Shown here: in pieces, positions 1 to 9,053 of the stretch | How the letters are laid out: each line of letters begins with the position of its first letter | Numbering within the stretch: position 1 is the stretch's first letter | From: Paenibacillus sp. V4I7 | GTDB taxonomy: Bacteria; Bacillota; Bacilli; Paenibacillales; NBRC-103111 | NCBI RefSeq assembly: GCF_030817275.1 | Contig: NZ_JAUSZD010000002.1 | Coordinates: 2,852,001-2,916,000, forward strand | Length of the DNA: 64,000 bases | Direction of reading: 5' to 3' | Translations under genes and position numbers: made by a program | Notes under the pieces: model-generated | The model's database searches: none | The model's input: only the letters and a program-made list of their open reading frames with translations | What the model was told of the DNA's origin: nothing

Positions 1-2
1 AT

Positions 3-554
3 TACGAAAATGCATATTACTTGGGACCGGCTGAATTCGGTGGCAGATCGTATAAACTTCTTCATGCTGCTTTGAGGCAAACGGGAATGGTCGCAGTAGC
101 TAAGATCTCCTTTCGAACAAGTGAGCATTTGGCCGTCCTAAGATTGTATCGCAATTGTCTTGTGCTGAATCTCATTTATTATCCAACGGAAATACGAGCA
201 GTGAGAGAAGTGCCTGGACTCGAAGGGGATGGGCAGTTTACCGAGTCCGAGCTTCAAATGGCCGTGCAATTAATCAACCAAATCAGCGGGGTTTTCCGAA
301 ACGATTATCGAAGCAACTATGAAGCTGCACTCCAACAGCTCATTCAAGCCAAGATTCAAAACAGGGCGATTGAGCAGCCTCGAATTTCCCCAGTCATTGA
401 CCTGATGGAAGCACTTCAACAAAGCTTAGCGGCTCACCGCCAACCAGCTGTGATGGTTCCTGATACTCCTCCTGTTGTTTTTCCTACAGCATCGATGCTT
501 CCGAATGGAGCTCATACAACCACTTCAACAGCAATACCGAGACGGCTGAGATAA
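3..554 (+). CDS. ku: Non-homologous end joining protein Ku (5' truncated by window edge)
   Basis: This is the C-terminal 183 residues of a bacterial Ku, which forms a ring on broken DNA ends and recruits ligase LigD. The reading frame is open from base 3 (YENAYYLGPAEFGG...), so the true start lies left of the window. The segment with SYKLLHAAL, VAVAKISFRTSEHLAVLR and LIYYPTEIR matches the core Ku fold and its C-terminal helical arm. The last 30 or so residues are Pro/Thr/Ser-rich and look like a variable tail. A LigD-type phosphoesterase lies 25 kb downstream and is not part of this operon. Identity is confident from the conserved core; the N-terminal half cannot be judged. Confidence 0.9.
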   Translation, partial: YENAYYLGPAEFGGRSYKLLHAALRQTGMVAVAKISFRTSEHLAVLRLYRNCLVLNLIYYPTEIRAVREVPGLEGDGQFTESELQMAVQLINQISGVFRNDYRSNYEAALQQLIQAKIQNRAIEQPRISPVIDLMEALQQSLAAHRQPAVMVPDTPPVVFPTASMLPNGAHTTTSTAIPRRLR

Positions 555-622
555 TTAGTGGGCTCCAAGAGAAAGGGAACTCACAAAAGCAACAAGGCAA
601 AAACATCATAAGGGTTCGGAAT

Positions 623-645
623 CCGCCATTGGGGCGGTTTTTTAA
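623..645 (+). terminator. Rho-independent terminator after ku
   Basis: Stem CCGCC (624-628) pairs with GGCGG (634-638) around ATTGG and is followed by a run of Ts. Confidence 0.75.
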
Positions 646-885
646 TTCAGTGGAGAAGACAAAGAATCGAACCTAGGAGGGAATTTGCATGCAAACACCA
701 TTTCCTTGATGAACCTCTAAAACATGACCTGATTGATGTACAGGATGAGCGCTTCCCCCCATAGAATCATACTATGCGCCATGCTATAATCCGAGTAATT
801 ATTACCTTTTTTCCCAACGATGCACATAACTCCGCTTAATCGATTTATCTTTTCGGGTATTATCAGGAATCGTTATTGGGAAGAT

Positions 886-899
886 TGGAAGCGCTTTTA
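886..899 (+). promoter_or_regulatory. cre-like catabolite operator upstream of the pectate lyase
   Basis: TGGAAGCGCTTTTA has the AAGCGCTT core of a CcpA operator with two mismatches at the outer positions. It sits about 85 bp before the pectate lyase start, where carbon catabolite repression would be expected. The rest of the 645-981 gap has no convincing gene; a short start with an RBS at about 672-690 (MQTPFP) stops at once. Confidence 0.4.
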
Positions 900-981
900 T
901 AAGAGGGGGAATCGACAATGAAATAGGTGATAGATAATGGGATTGCGGGGTGTAGTTACTAATTGAAGGAGGGATTTTATT

Positions 982-2685
982 ATGATGAAAAAAGTCTTAA
1001 GTAGTTTGGTGATGGGAAGTCTATTGATGACTTCATCTTATATTGTTGCAGGTAGTAAAGTAGAGGCAGCAGTGATTACTTCAATACCTAATACGACTAA
1101 GGTTGAAAGGAGCTATGATACTAGCTTTTTATCCGTACCTGGTTATGCTTCTTTAGGAGTAAATGATAGAAGTAGTTATGTGGGAACATCTTATTATCGT
1201 ACAGTTAGTAATGGAAGAGAGTTTTTACAGGCCATTCTGGATGCGAGTAAAGGTACTGTTAAAGTAATTGAAGTTACGGATAATATTAACTTAGGATGGA
1301 CTGAATTAGCTCTAGATTCAACTGAAAAATCAAAGTATAGTTTCATTACAAATTATTCGAAACCATCGAATGGATTCACGAATCCATTGTTAATCGCTTC
1401 TGGAATATCTAAATTAAGCATTTCAAATGTAGATGGGTTAACCATCTTCTCAACATCAGGCAAGACTATTAGGCATGCGGAAATAAAACTGCAGGGTTCA
1501 TCTAACGATATTGTCATTAGAAATCTCAATTTTGATGAAATGTGGCAATGGGACGACTCGGGGAAGCATAAAGAGGTAGGTTGGTCATTTATCAAGGTGA
1601 ATGGCGCTAACAATGTATGGATAGACCACTGTAAGTTTTCTATAGCGGCAGATGGAATGATTGACATGGAAAACGGTTCATCCAATGTATCGTTTACTTG
1701 GAATGAATTCGGATTAGAAGCAACTGAAGATCCAGATGAGAGCAGTTCTATTTATCAGTCAATCGAATATATGGAGCAAAAGTATGCAGCAGGTGCATTG
1801 GACCCATCAACCAGCGTTTACTATAAAATGCGTAACGAAGGCGCTACCAAAAATCAGATTATGGCTTATGCAGCCTATCACTCTAAAGTTCATTTGGTAG
1901 GCTCCGGCGATAAGGATTATACGAACTATATTAGTCCTACTGGAGTCGAGGTCAAAGATGGAAATCAAAGAGTTAGATTGACTATGGCGTACAATCGTTA
2001 TACGAATGTTGGACAACGTTTGCCAATGATTCGTCAAGGAGCTGGCCATGTATTTAATAATTATTTTGATAATTCGACGCATCAGAATGTAATGGATAGT
2101 GTATATGCTATCTCAAAATATGGCGGAGATACATTATCACGTGGAGTGAATGCAAGAAATGGTGCTTCGATTGCAGCAGATACAAATGTTTATAATGCTT
2201 TTAATGAACCGCTGATAGGTGCAGAGCGTCAAGGTGACGATATTGGAAATATGAGTGCACCTTTTAATGAGTTATTTAAAGATGCGATCAACCATAGTTT
2301 AATTGTAAATTCAAAAGTAACAAATAGCAGCGGATCTTATATAGGAAGCAGCTGGGATAATAATGGTGATAATTTGTTTACCAAGGGAATCACTTGGTAT
2401 GACAAATCAACAATCGGGAAATGGGCTTGGTCTTCACATATCGTCGGGGTAGAAAATATGAGTAAAACGAACCCGCCAAGCACACCTTTTACTTTCACCT
2501 ATGATTACAATGAGCAATTGCCTTATGCGTATAAAACCGTTCCACTAAACAGTGTTGTACCAACAGTAGTAAAATACGCTGGGATATCAAAAAAAGTTGA
2601 TTTCAGTGCTGCTGACTGGTTAAAAACAAACTATATGGATGCATATTCGACTATTAAAGCAGAAAGTTACAACAAGAACCACTGA
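982..2685 (+). CDS. Secreted pectate lyase, polysaccharide lyase family 1
   Basis: A 567-residue secreted enzyme expected to cut polygalacturonate by beta-elimination outside the cell. Residues 1-29 form a Sec signal (MMKKVLSS..., hydrophobic core, cut near VEA). The parallel beta-helix carries the PL1 signatures: NVWIDHC at about residue 210, followed by DGMIDMENGSSNVSFTWNEF, and RLPMIR at about 346-351 with the catalytic Arg, followed by FNNYFDN. The start is the first ATG of an ATGATG pair behind AAGGAGGG at about 965-972. The gene stands alone, with a cre-like site upstream and a terminator downstream. Base composition is lower in GC than the neighbouring sugar operon. The family is sure; pectate rather than pectin as substrate is an inference. 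Confidence 0.88.
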   Translation: MMKKVLSSLVMGSLLMTSSYIVAGSKVEAAVITSIPNTTKVERSYDTSFLSVPGYASLGVNDRSSYVGTSYYRTVSNGREFLQAILDASKGTVKVIEVTDNINLGWTELALDSTEKSKYSFITNYSKPSNGFTNPLLIASGISKLSISNVDGLTIFSTSGKTIRHAEIKLQGSSNDIVIRNLNFDEMWQWDDSGKHKEVGWSFIKVNGANNVWIDHCKFSIAADGMIDMENGSSNVSFTWNEFGLEATEDPDESSSIYQSIEYMEQKYAAGALDPSTSVYYKMRNEGATKNQIMAYAAYHSKVHLVGSGDKDYTNYISPTGVEVKDGNQRVRLTMAYNRYTNVGQRLPMIRQGAGHVFNNYFDNSTHQNVMDSVYAISKYGGDTLSRGVNARNGASIAADTNVYNAFNEPLIGAERQGDDIGNMSAPFNELFKDAINHSLIVNSKVTNSSGSYIGSSWDNNGDNLFTKGITWYDKSTIGKWAWSSHIVGVENMSKTNPPSTPFTFTYDYNEQLPYAYKTVPLNSVVPTVVKYAGISKKVDFSAADWLKTNYMDAYSTIKAESYNKNH

Positions 2686-2699
2686 ACCCAAAAAAATGG

Positions 2700-2736
2700 A
2701 GTGGCCGTCAAATAAATTGGCGGTTTTTTTTATTTT
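2700..2736 (+). terminator. Terminator after pectate lyase
   Basis: The inverted repeat GTGGCCGTCAA...TTGGCGGTTTTTTTT forms an imperfect GC-rich stem followed by a T run. The stretch 2737-2967 shows no gene. Confidence 0.65.
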
Positions 2737-2967
2737 AAGGATGTAAGTTCTTGTCTTTTTCGCAAGATAAGAACAAATATCCTTTGCTCTGAACTGACTT
2801 GGATTACCAAACTACGTTGTAGTAAATGATGAAATTTTCCTATAGGTGGCCAAAGCCAAGACAAAACAGGAGAGTCCTGTATTTAGTCATCTCCGCGAGT
2901 GGATCGGTTTGCCCAGCTACATCAAGGGTTTGATCAAAGATTAAAGCTGCAAAAGTTGAGTTATGTT

Positions 2968-3909
2968 TCAACAATGGTCGCTAGTTTTAAGTGGCTGATA
3001 CTCCAATTCTTGTATTGCTTTATTAATTCGATATTGCCTTGGCATCGATACAAACGCGACTTCAAAGCGGGTAAGAGGAGGTGCTGTTTTTATATGAAAA
3101 AGTCGCCAAATAAATTCGGTCAAGTAAGCGAAAGCACTGGCGAGTGCTCCAGGAATATTTTTCTGTGGTAAAGTTATCCCCATTTTTTCTGCTCTTTGCG
3201 TAAATAATTGCCGAGCCGTAATTGCGTGACCATCCGTTATAAGATAGATGCCTTTATCTTTCCCATTTTGCAGAGCTAAGTGAATAGCTTCCACCACATT
3301 ATCAACGTGGACACGTTCGATCAGGGTTTTGCCGTGATCAACCCATGTGAATTTGTTGCTCGCAACCATGTTTTGAAGCATATCTGAGAAGGAATCGCCG
3401 GGTCCATAGATAAAGGTTGGGCGAAGAATGACACAATGTATATTACCTGTATAGGCAAGTATGGTCTTTTCAGCCAGAAGTTTGGATTGACCATAAAAAG
3501 AATTTGGTTTCTTGGGACAAATAGTGGTCTCATCGACACCTAGCAGCGGCTTGCGATCTTGCATAACAGATTCCGAGCTGATGTAGATGAAGCGTCCCAC
3601 ATGTTGTTTGTCAGCTGCCAGCAAGAGATTCTCTGTAGCTTTTGTCACCAAGGTATAAAAGGTATTCCACTCTCCCCATACTTCAATAATGGAAGCGCAG
3701 TGTACGACGACATCTATTCCTTGCAATGCTTGGCTCCATGTTGGTATATCTTCCAAAGAACCATGTACAACCTGGACTTGCAGCTCTTCAAGTAACTGAA
3801 CACTTTTTTTGGATCTGGCCAGTCCCCATACATTATGACCCTCAGAAACGAGTCGGCGTATCAGATTTTTGCCAACAAATCCAGATCCTCCAGTTACAAA
3901 TATGTTCAC
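2968..3909 (-). CDS. NAD-dependent epimerase/dehydratase (extended SDR)
   Basis: A 313-residue extended short-chain dehydrogenase. The N-terminal Rossmann motif is TGGSGFVG (residues 6-13), followed by a long substrate domain. The catalytic pair is Tyr139 and Lys143 (YGQSK), with SSES at 111-114 as the likely active-site Ser region. It resembles NAD(P)-dependent sugar epimerases and 3-beta-hydroxysteroid dehydrogenase-like proteins, so the substrate is open. It is divergent from the TetR gene at 4049, and the shared gap holds palindromes that the TetR protein probably binds, making this a likely target gene. Starts at ATG 3909 with an RBS (GGAGTGTTGG on the minus strand). Confidence 0.82.
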   Translation of the reverse strand: MNIFVTGGSGFVGKNLIRRLVSEGHNVWGLARSKKSVQLLEELQVQVVHGSLEDIPTWSQALQGIDVVVHCASIIEVWGEWNTFYTLVTKATENLLLAADKQHVGRFIYISSESVMQDRKPLLGVDETTICPKKPNSFYGQSKLLAEKTILAYTGNIHCVILRPTFIYGPGDSFSDMLQNMVASNKFTWVDHGKTLIERVHVDNVVEAIHLALQNGKDKGIYLITDGHAITARQLFTQRAEKMGITLPQKNIPGALASAFAYLTEFIWRLFHIKTAPPLTRFEVAFVSMPRQYRINKAIQELEYQPLKTSDHC

Positions 3910-3967
3910 GATTCCAACACTCCTCTATTCATAGCTCATCATATTTAACCTTTATTGAGATAAGTGC

Positions 3968-4041
3968 TATAATAATTCTAAAAGGAAACTATACCATTCG
4001 GTATAACTATAACAATTAGTATAGTTATTGGTCAAGGGGGG
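3968..4041 (+). promoter_or_regulatory. Promoter and TetR-type operators for the tetR/epimerase pair
   Basis: A consensus -10 box TATAAT lies at 3968-3973. Downstream, TATACC-ATTC-GGTATA (3990-4005) is a perfect palindrome, and AACTATA (4005-4011) pairs with TATAGTT (4020-4026) as a second inverted repeat. The placement just before the SD AAGGGGGG at 4034-4041 fits autorepression by the downstream TetR-family protein. Confidence 0.6.
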
Positions 4042-4048
4042 AACAAAT

Positions 4049-4660
4049 ATGCCTAAACCAAAGACGGATTCGCGTGATCGGTTAATCGAGACAGCATCCC
4101 GATTATTTCAACAACAGGGCTATCAGGGGACAGGTTTATCGCAAATTGTTGAGGAGAGTGGTGCTCCGCGCGGATCGGTGTATTTTTTGTTTCCAGGTGG
4201 TAAAGAAGAACTCGCCATCGAAGCCATAAAACAATCCACATCATTGGTTCGTAAACAAATTGAAATAGCAGCTAGCAATTGTCATACGGTTGAAGAATGG
4301 ATCCGTCGTCTGGCATCTCATTTTATTCAAGATTTAGAAGAATCGGATTATTTACGGGGCTGTCCGATAACAACAGTGACATTGGAATCAGTTCCGGATT
4401 CTCCGGCTTTACAAAAGGTTTGTCGGCAAGCATATGAAAGTTGGCTCGAGGACATCACTGGCTTCCTTGTTCAATTTAATTTCGAAAAGGATACTGCCTA
4501 CGAGCTTTCTGTATTTTTGCTCAGTGCAGTCGAAGGGGCACTTATTCTATGCCGCGCAAAAGGTTCAACGGAACCTCTTGTGATCGCCATCAAATTCATC
4601 ATCGAAATGGTTAAAGCAAAGCAAAATGGAATACTCAGTGATTTCATTAATGGAGAATAA
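4049..4660 (+). CDS. TetR/AcrR family repressor (LmrA/YxaF-like)
   Basis: A 203-residue regulator. The N-terminal HTH (about residues 8-58: RLIETASRLFQQQGYQGTGL, GSVYFLFPGGKEELAIEA) has the FPGGKEEL form typical of the LmrA/YxaF branch. The C-terminal half is an all-helical ligand domain with Cys in RGCPITT. ATG 4049 is preferred over TTG 4028 because AAGGGGGG sits 7 bases before it. The divergent epimerase and palindromes in the gap suggest it controls itself and that gene. The ligand is unknown; family calls of this type often respond to small hydrophobic compounds. Confidence 0.85.
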   Translation: MPKPKTDSRDRLIETASRLFQQQGYQGTGLSQIVEESGAPRGSVYFLFPGGKEELAIEAIKQSTSLVRKQIEIAASNCHTVEEWIRRLASHFIQDLEESDYLRGCPITTVTLESVPDSPALQKVCRQAYESWLEDITGFLVQFNFEKDTAYELSVFLLSAVEGALILCRAKGSTEPLVIAIKFIIEMVKAKQNGILSDFINGE

Positions 4661-4767
4661 GGGAGTTTGCGGATTAAATCCAGACCCCTAGACAGCGCGC
4701 TGAACCGTATCATATTTAGAGCGAAATTTCGAAAATCAGCAGTGATAGCGTTTTTAAATCAGAAAAC

Positions 4768-4798
4768 AAAGGGCGTCCAGTAGGGCGCCCTTTACATT
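4768..4798 (+). terminator. Terminator after tetR
   Basis: AAAGGGCG (4768-4775) pairs with CGCCCTTT (4786-4793). Confidence 0.7.
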
Positions 4799-4947
4799 TC
4801 GCATATATATACCATAACGCTGAAGGAGAAGTTTCTCTGCGCAACCCCGCGAAGAAAAATTAGCGGAATTGTGAAGATCTCACAGCCGCATCGACGTTAC
4901 ATCGCCCCGACCAGGTCCTATATAATTTCAGGCAGGGGGACTGCATC

Positions 4948-5443
4948 GATGAACGATATATGGCTCATTACCGATGGGAGTTCCTCTCCGTATTGAGCTT
5001 GCGGCAGTACTCGACGGTTTGATCTGATTGGCTTTTGGGACGCGGGCGCCATTCTGAGGAACGGCTCGAACATCTCGAGCCTCACGATCGCAGCTTCGAT
5101 ATGGGTAGTAGCGCGGTCGGACTCTGCACAATCGCCGCTATCGCGAGGTTAAGATACAGGTGGAGTACCGTCCGGGCAATCTGGGCGCCATCATCAGCAG
5201 GCAGGCTGTCGGCTATGACATTCAAATCGACAAAGTCAAGTCGATCATGAGCATGAGGACTTCTCGGGAGGAACTGAGCGGCCTGTCAGTACTTTCCGCT
5301 TTCACCTGAAAAACGTCCGCGACCAGTCGCTTGTCCAGACTATGGAAGAGATGGATGCTACCGCAGCTCTCATCAGTTGGGAATTTGATACATCGATGCC
5401 GTCCCATCCGAACAAACAAAACGATTTACTTCGTTATCATTGA
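4948..5443 (+). pseudogene. Collapsed mgtC/sapB-family membrane protein
   Basis: Pieces of an MgtC/SapB protein can be read in three frames. An N-terminal segment (about 4967-5030, frame reading TMGVPLRIELAAVLDGLI) ends at a stop. The hallmark GAGAILRNGSNIS..LTIAASIWVVA appears at about 5040-5110 (as DAGAILRNGSNISSLTIAAS). The C-terminal cytoplasmic part is at about 5160-5443 (VEYRPGNLGAIISR ... NVRDQSLVQTMEEMDA ... ISWEFDT). Roughly 50-70 codons are missing between the first two pieces, and at least two frameshifts follow. It is non-functional. The stop lies 15 bases before the next gene, whose SD overlaps this tail. Confidence 0.72.
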
Positions 5444-5456
5444 AGGAGTTGTACTC

Positions 5457-6161
5457 ATGCGCATTTACATCATTAGGCACGCCGATCCGGACTACGAGAA
5501 CGACACTATCACTCCTCGTGGGCACCTGGAGGCAAAAGCGCTGGCACAGCGGATGCTCCGGGAAAACATCGACAGCATCTACTGCTCTCCCTTGCAGAGA
5601 GCTCAGCACACGATGAACTATACCCGAGAATTGATAGGCTTACCGTTCGAAACGCAAGACTGGTTGGCCGAGATTCAGAACTGGCAAACGCTCGATACTA
5701 AGGGCCGCCCTATCCCGGCCTGGAATGTGGATGGAGAAATTATACGCGGCCGGATGCCGCTGTTGACGAGCGACAATTTTCATGAGGCTGAGCCTTTCTC
5801 TAACCCGGCCATCCGCCAGGGTTTCGCAGAAATCCGGTCCCATTCGGACCGCTTTATGGAGGAAATGGGTTTCCGCAGGGAAGGAGGGCGGTACCGTATT
5901 CTGAAGCCGAACGAGCGCAAAATTGCTGTTTTCTGCCATATGGGTTTTGCCCTCGCATGGCTTGCACACCTGCTGGAAATGCCGCTTCCGCTGCTGTGGT
6001 CTGGATTTTGGCTGGCGCCTAGCTCGGTGACGACGATTCTAATGGATACCCGTTCCGAGCAGTGGGCGGTACCCCGCTGCCTGGGCATCGGTGACGTTTC
6101 CCACCTTTATGACACCAAACTGCCGGTCAGCAGGCAAGGCATCATTGCGAATTTTTACTGA
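5457..6161 (+). CDS. Histidine phosphatase family protein
   Basis: A 234-residue phosphoglycerate mutase-like phosphatase. The RHA motif is at residues 7-9 (IIRHADPDYEN), the helix with YCSPLQRAQHTM gives the second Arg, and FCHMGFALAW (about 158-167) gives the second catalytic His. ATG 5457 is chosen over an upstream in-frame ATG at 5331 because the extra 42 residues overlap the dead mgtC gene and AAGGAG lies at 5443-5448. The substrate (phospho-sugar, nucleotide or protein) cannot be told. An AraC regulator follows in the same direction, but a TATAAT at 6193-6198 suggests that gene has its own promoter. Confidence 0.85.
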   Translation: MRIYIIRHADPDYENDTITPRGHLEAKALAQRMLRENIDSIYCSPLQRAQHTMNYTRELIGLPFETQDWLAEIQNWQTLDTKGRPIPAWNVDGEIIRGRMPLLTSDNFHEAEPFSNPAIRQGFAEIRSHSDRFMEEMGFRREGGRYRILKPNERKIAVFCHMGFALAWLAHLLEMPLPLLWSGFWLAPSSVTTILMDTRSEQWAVPRCLGIGDVSHLYDTKLPVSRQGIIANFY

Positions 6162-6243
6162 TTCTTTAAAGCAAAACTTAAGAAACTTGCGTTATAATAA
6201 AAACAACCGCTGATAATAACTCTTTCATAACGGTAAGGAAAGG

Positions 6244-7122
6244 ATGAGGACTTTGAGCGGAAAACCTTATTATCCCGCAAATTTCGTAACTCCCAAAAAC
6301 CGGCCTCCGGGCGTTCTTGCGACGGAATTCTACCGTAAGGAGCACGGTTACTTCTGTCATCGTCCCAAAGGAACGCGGGACTGGCTGATCATGTACACCG
6401 TTTCCGGCACTGGTATTGTCGAAAGCGCTTCCCATGCGTACGAATGCAAGTACGGCGACGTCGTACTGATCGCTCCCGGAACGCCGCAGGAATTTTACAC
6501 CGCTGAAAACAGCATATGGGAGAAAATGTGGTGTCATTTCACGCCGCGGCCGAGCTTCTACAGTTGGCTGTCCTTCACCGAGAATGTGGGTGGCGTTCTC
6601 TATTTGCGGCTGGACGAGTCCTCTGTCCGGGACAATGTGCACAAAGCTTTCGAACGATTGCTGCATCACAACCAGTCTGGCGGACCAATGTCGGAAGAAT
6701 TGGCCGTGAATGCCCTAGAAGAAATCATATTGCTGCTCTCCAAGCATCAGAGGGAGAAAGAGCAAGCTGTGCTGGATCCGCGGATTCAGGAAGTCGTTCA
6801 ATTTCTGATGCAAAATTACGCGCAGCAAATCCAGCTGAACGACCTTGCCCAAATGGTATGCTTGTCCCCGTCGAGATTGACGCATTTGTTCAAGGAGCAG
6901 GTCGGCCGCTCGATCACGGACATCCTCCAGAAGCATCGGCTGAAGCAGGCGGCTAGGCTCCTTCTATCCACGAATAAATCGATTCTGGATATATGCACGG
7001 AAGTCGGCTTCAATTCGCCGGCATTCTTTACCCGGAAGTTCATGTCATTCTATGGCACAAGCCCCGGCATGTACCGGAAACAGAACAAGTTGGAAGGGAT
7101 GAAAGAGAGCTCGTTAGCATAG
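6244..7122 (+). CDS. AraC family transcriptional regulator with cupin-like sensor domain
   Basis: A 292-residue regulator. Residues about 20-110 form an AraC-binding cupin (RPKGTRDWLIMYTVSGTG, YGDVVLIAPGTPQEFY). Residues about 180-280 hold the double HTH (IQLNDLAQMVCLSPSRLTHL ... DICTEVGFNSPAFFTRKF ... GTSPGMYRKQ). It lies directly upstream of a carbohydrate ABC operon in the same orientation, separated by a strong terminator, and is the likely activator of that operon in response to a sugar. Confidence 0.88.
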   Translation: MRTLSGKPYYPANFVTPKNRPPGVLATEFYRKEHGYFCHRPKGTRDWLIMYTVSGTGIVESASHAYECKYGDVVLIAPGTPQEFYTAENSIWEKMWCHFTPRPSFYSWLSFTENVGGVLYLRLDESSVRDNVHKAFERLLHHNQSGGPMSEELAVNALEEIILLLSKHQREKEQAVLDPRIQEVVQFLMQNYAQQIQLNDLAQMVCLSPSRLTHLFKEQVGRSITDILQKHRLKQAARLLLSTNKSILDICTEVGFNSPAFFTRKFMSFYGTSPGMYRKQNKLEGMKESSLA

Positions 7123-7145
7123 CCGAATCGATGTGTAACAAGAAA

Positions 7146-7179
7146 AATCATTCAGGCTTCAGCCTGAATGATTTTTTAT
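7146..7179 (+). terminator. Strong terminator after araC-type gene
   Basis: A perfect 13-bp stem, AATCATTCAGGCT (7146-7158) with AGCCTGAATGATT (7161-7173), then a T run. The stretch 7180-7448 has no gene and should hold the promoter of the ABC operon. Confidence 0.92.
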
Positions 7180-7468
7180 TTGTGCGCAATATTCCTATGT
7201 TTACAGCGATTTAACACGCTTTTTACCATCCGTTTACAAAGCCGTAAGAGTCAGCAGAATCGTACAGGTTAATAGCGGATTCGTCACTTACTTGACTCAT
7301 ATCTCGTTGTTACAATGAACCTATATCAATCAGGCATGCAGATTGATTTTCCAGTGAAACATGCGAGGAGGGTTATTCAAGTTCCTTACCATGTAAACGC
7401 CTTATTGGAATGCAATCAAATGTACAACGGTTGAACCATTTCGAATTACGAGGGGGAATACATGAGTC

Positions 7469-8947
7469 ATGAAAAAATACGGTCATTTAATGTTATCGGT
7501 CATCATGCTTATCGGCGTTATTCTGTCAGGTTGCACGAAGGAAGAAAATTCCGGAAATGCTGCCTCGGAGCCGAAGAAGGACGGGTCAGCGGCGCCGCCG
7601 CAGCAAGTGACGATCACGATGTGGAACCGCCTGGGGAAAACCACGTTTGACAGCGTGATCGCAGGATTCCAGCAGAAGTATCCGAATATTATGGTGAAGC
7701 TGGAAAATATGCCAGAAGGAGGCGGCGATGTTGCACAATTCCAGGCGGCGATCAACGGCAACGAATTACCCGACGTCTTCGTCCGCCCGACCGGGTATAC
7801 GATCTCGCAGCTGGTCAAGCTGGGCAAAGTCCACAGCCTCAATGAGGTGTTCCCTGCGAACACCCACGGCAATTATACGGACGGCACGTTCGCGGAAGGC
7901 TACGGCAGCATCGGAGGAACCGTCTACACGTTCCCATTGTATTCTTCCCTGCACGGTGCGCTGATGATGTATTACAACAAAAAAGTACTTGGAGGTCTAG
8001 GCTACACGGAAGCGGACATTCCCAAATCATGGGACGAGTTCATCACGTTCGGGAAAGAGCTCAACAAGAAATCCGGCGGCAAAACGTACGCGCTGGCTTT
8101 CGGCGCAGCGACAAACTATTTGTCTACGTTCCTGCTGAACCAGCTTTCGGCACCGATTACGCCGGAATCCGGATTTAACTACAAGACGGGTCAATACAAC
8201 TACAACACGCAGGGATATATCGAAACGATGCAATACTTAAAGAAGGCTTATGACCAGAAAGTGCTGCATCCCGCCACGATCGATGCGGATACAGGTAAAG
8301 CATACTCATTGATCAAAACAGGCGAAGCCGCCTTCATGATCGGGGGCAACTGGAGCGGCGATTACCTGAGCTCGGATGACAAAGGCGGCGCCGAACCCTT
8401 CACGGCCAAGGATTGGGGAGTCGTACCTATCCCGTCCAAAAACGGCGGTCCGCAGTTTCAATATTTCGAAGGCGGTTCCGGTGAAAGCCTATACGTTTCG
8501 AAAGAAACGAAGCACTGGCCGGAAGTGAAGACCTTCCTTGAGTATCTGAACGAGAATATGTATGCCGAAGTGGTCAAATCCGGTCAAACGCTGCCTTCCA
8601 AAAAAATCGAACTGGTTAAAGGTGCAGAGCCGCGGTTCGAGCAATATAAAAAAATCTCTCAAATGATGGTGGAATTCAAGCGACTGACGCCGACCGTCTA
8701 CAAGAAGAATCCCGCCGCAACTGAAGTGATGTCGCAATACAGAGGCTACGCGCCGAAAGAGAACATCGGCACGATCTTCCTCGGTTACCTCCAAGGCCAG
8801 CTCAAGGATTTAGAGAAACCACTCCAAAAGCTGACCGAAGATAACAACAACGCGCTGAAACGCGCCATCGGCGGATCCGGCGGTGCCGTGAAGCCGGAAG
8901 ACTTTATTTTCTCGGATTGGGTGCCGGGGGAAAACTACAAGAAGTAA
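7469..8947 (+). CDS. Carbohydrate ABC transporter substrate-binding lipoprotein
   Basis: A 492-residue family 1 extracellular solute-binding protein. The signal peptide ends in the lipobox ILSGC with Cys22 as lipid anchor. The mature part has the usual order: TITMWNRLG, FQQKYPNIMVKLENMP, LPDVFVRPTGY, MYYNKKVL..LGYTEADIPKSWDEF, GEAAFMIGGNWSGDY. ATG 7469 is used. An ATG at 7462 in another frame sits at a better distance (5 bases) from GAGGGGG (7450-7456) but encodes only a shadow ORF. It captures oligosaccharides outside the membrane for the two permeases that follow; no ATPase gene is present, so a shared MsmX-type ATPase is likely. Confidence 0.9.
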   Translation: MKKYGHLMLSVIMLIGVILSGCTKEENSGNAASEPKKDGSAAPPQQVTITMWNRLGKTTFDSVIAGFQQKYPNIMVKLENMPEGGGDVAQFQAAINGNELPDVFVRPTGYTISQLVKLGKVHSLNEVFPANTHGNYTDGTFAEGYGSIGGTVYTFPLYSSLHGALMMYYNKKVLGGLGYTEADIPKSWDEFITFGKELNKKSGGKTYALAFGAATNYLSTFLLNQLSAPITPESGFNYKTGQYNYNTQGYIETMQYLKKAYDQKVLHPATIDADTGKAYSLIKTGEAAFMIGGNWSGDYLSSDDKGGAEPFTAKDWGVVPIPSKNGGPQFQYFEGGSGESLYVSKETKHWPEVKTFLEYLNENMYAEVVKSGQTLPSKKIELVKGAEPRFEQYKKISQMMVEFKRLTPTVYKKNPAATEVMSQYRGYAPKENIGTIFLGYLQGQLKDLEKPLQKLTEDNNNALKRAIGGSGGAVKPEDFIFSDWVPGENYKK

Positions 8948-8970
8948 CGACTAACAAGACAAAAAAGAGC

Positions 8971-9030
8971 CACGGCTTCTCGCAACCTTAAGCTGCCCGG
9001 GATACTGCGGGCAGCCGTGTTTTTCTTTTT
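8971..9030 (+). terminator. Intra-operon terminator between binding protein and permeases
   Basis: The nested hairpin CACGGC...GCCGTG (8971-8976/9014-9019) encloses CTGCCCG (8993-8999) paired with CGGGCAG (9008-9014), followed by TTTTTCTTTTTT. It probably lowers permease expression relative to the binding protein. Confidence 0.75.
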
Positions 9031-9053
9031 TCGGGAGAATCAGGAGGGATTGC

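Noticed and set aside
5331..5456. N-terminal extension of the histidine phosphatase
   Set aside because: It overlaps the mgtC remnant in another frame, whereas an SD and ATG at 5457 give the normal family start.
7462..7650. ORF starting at the ATG closest to the SD of the binding protein
   Set aside because: Only 62 residues, no signal peptide, overlaps the clear lipoprotein frame starting seven bases later.
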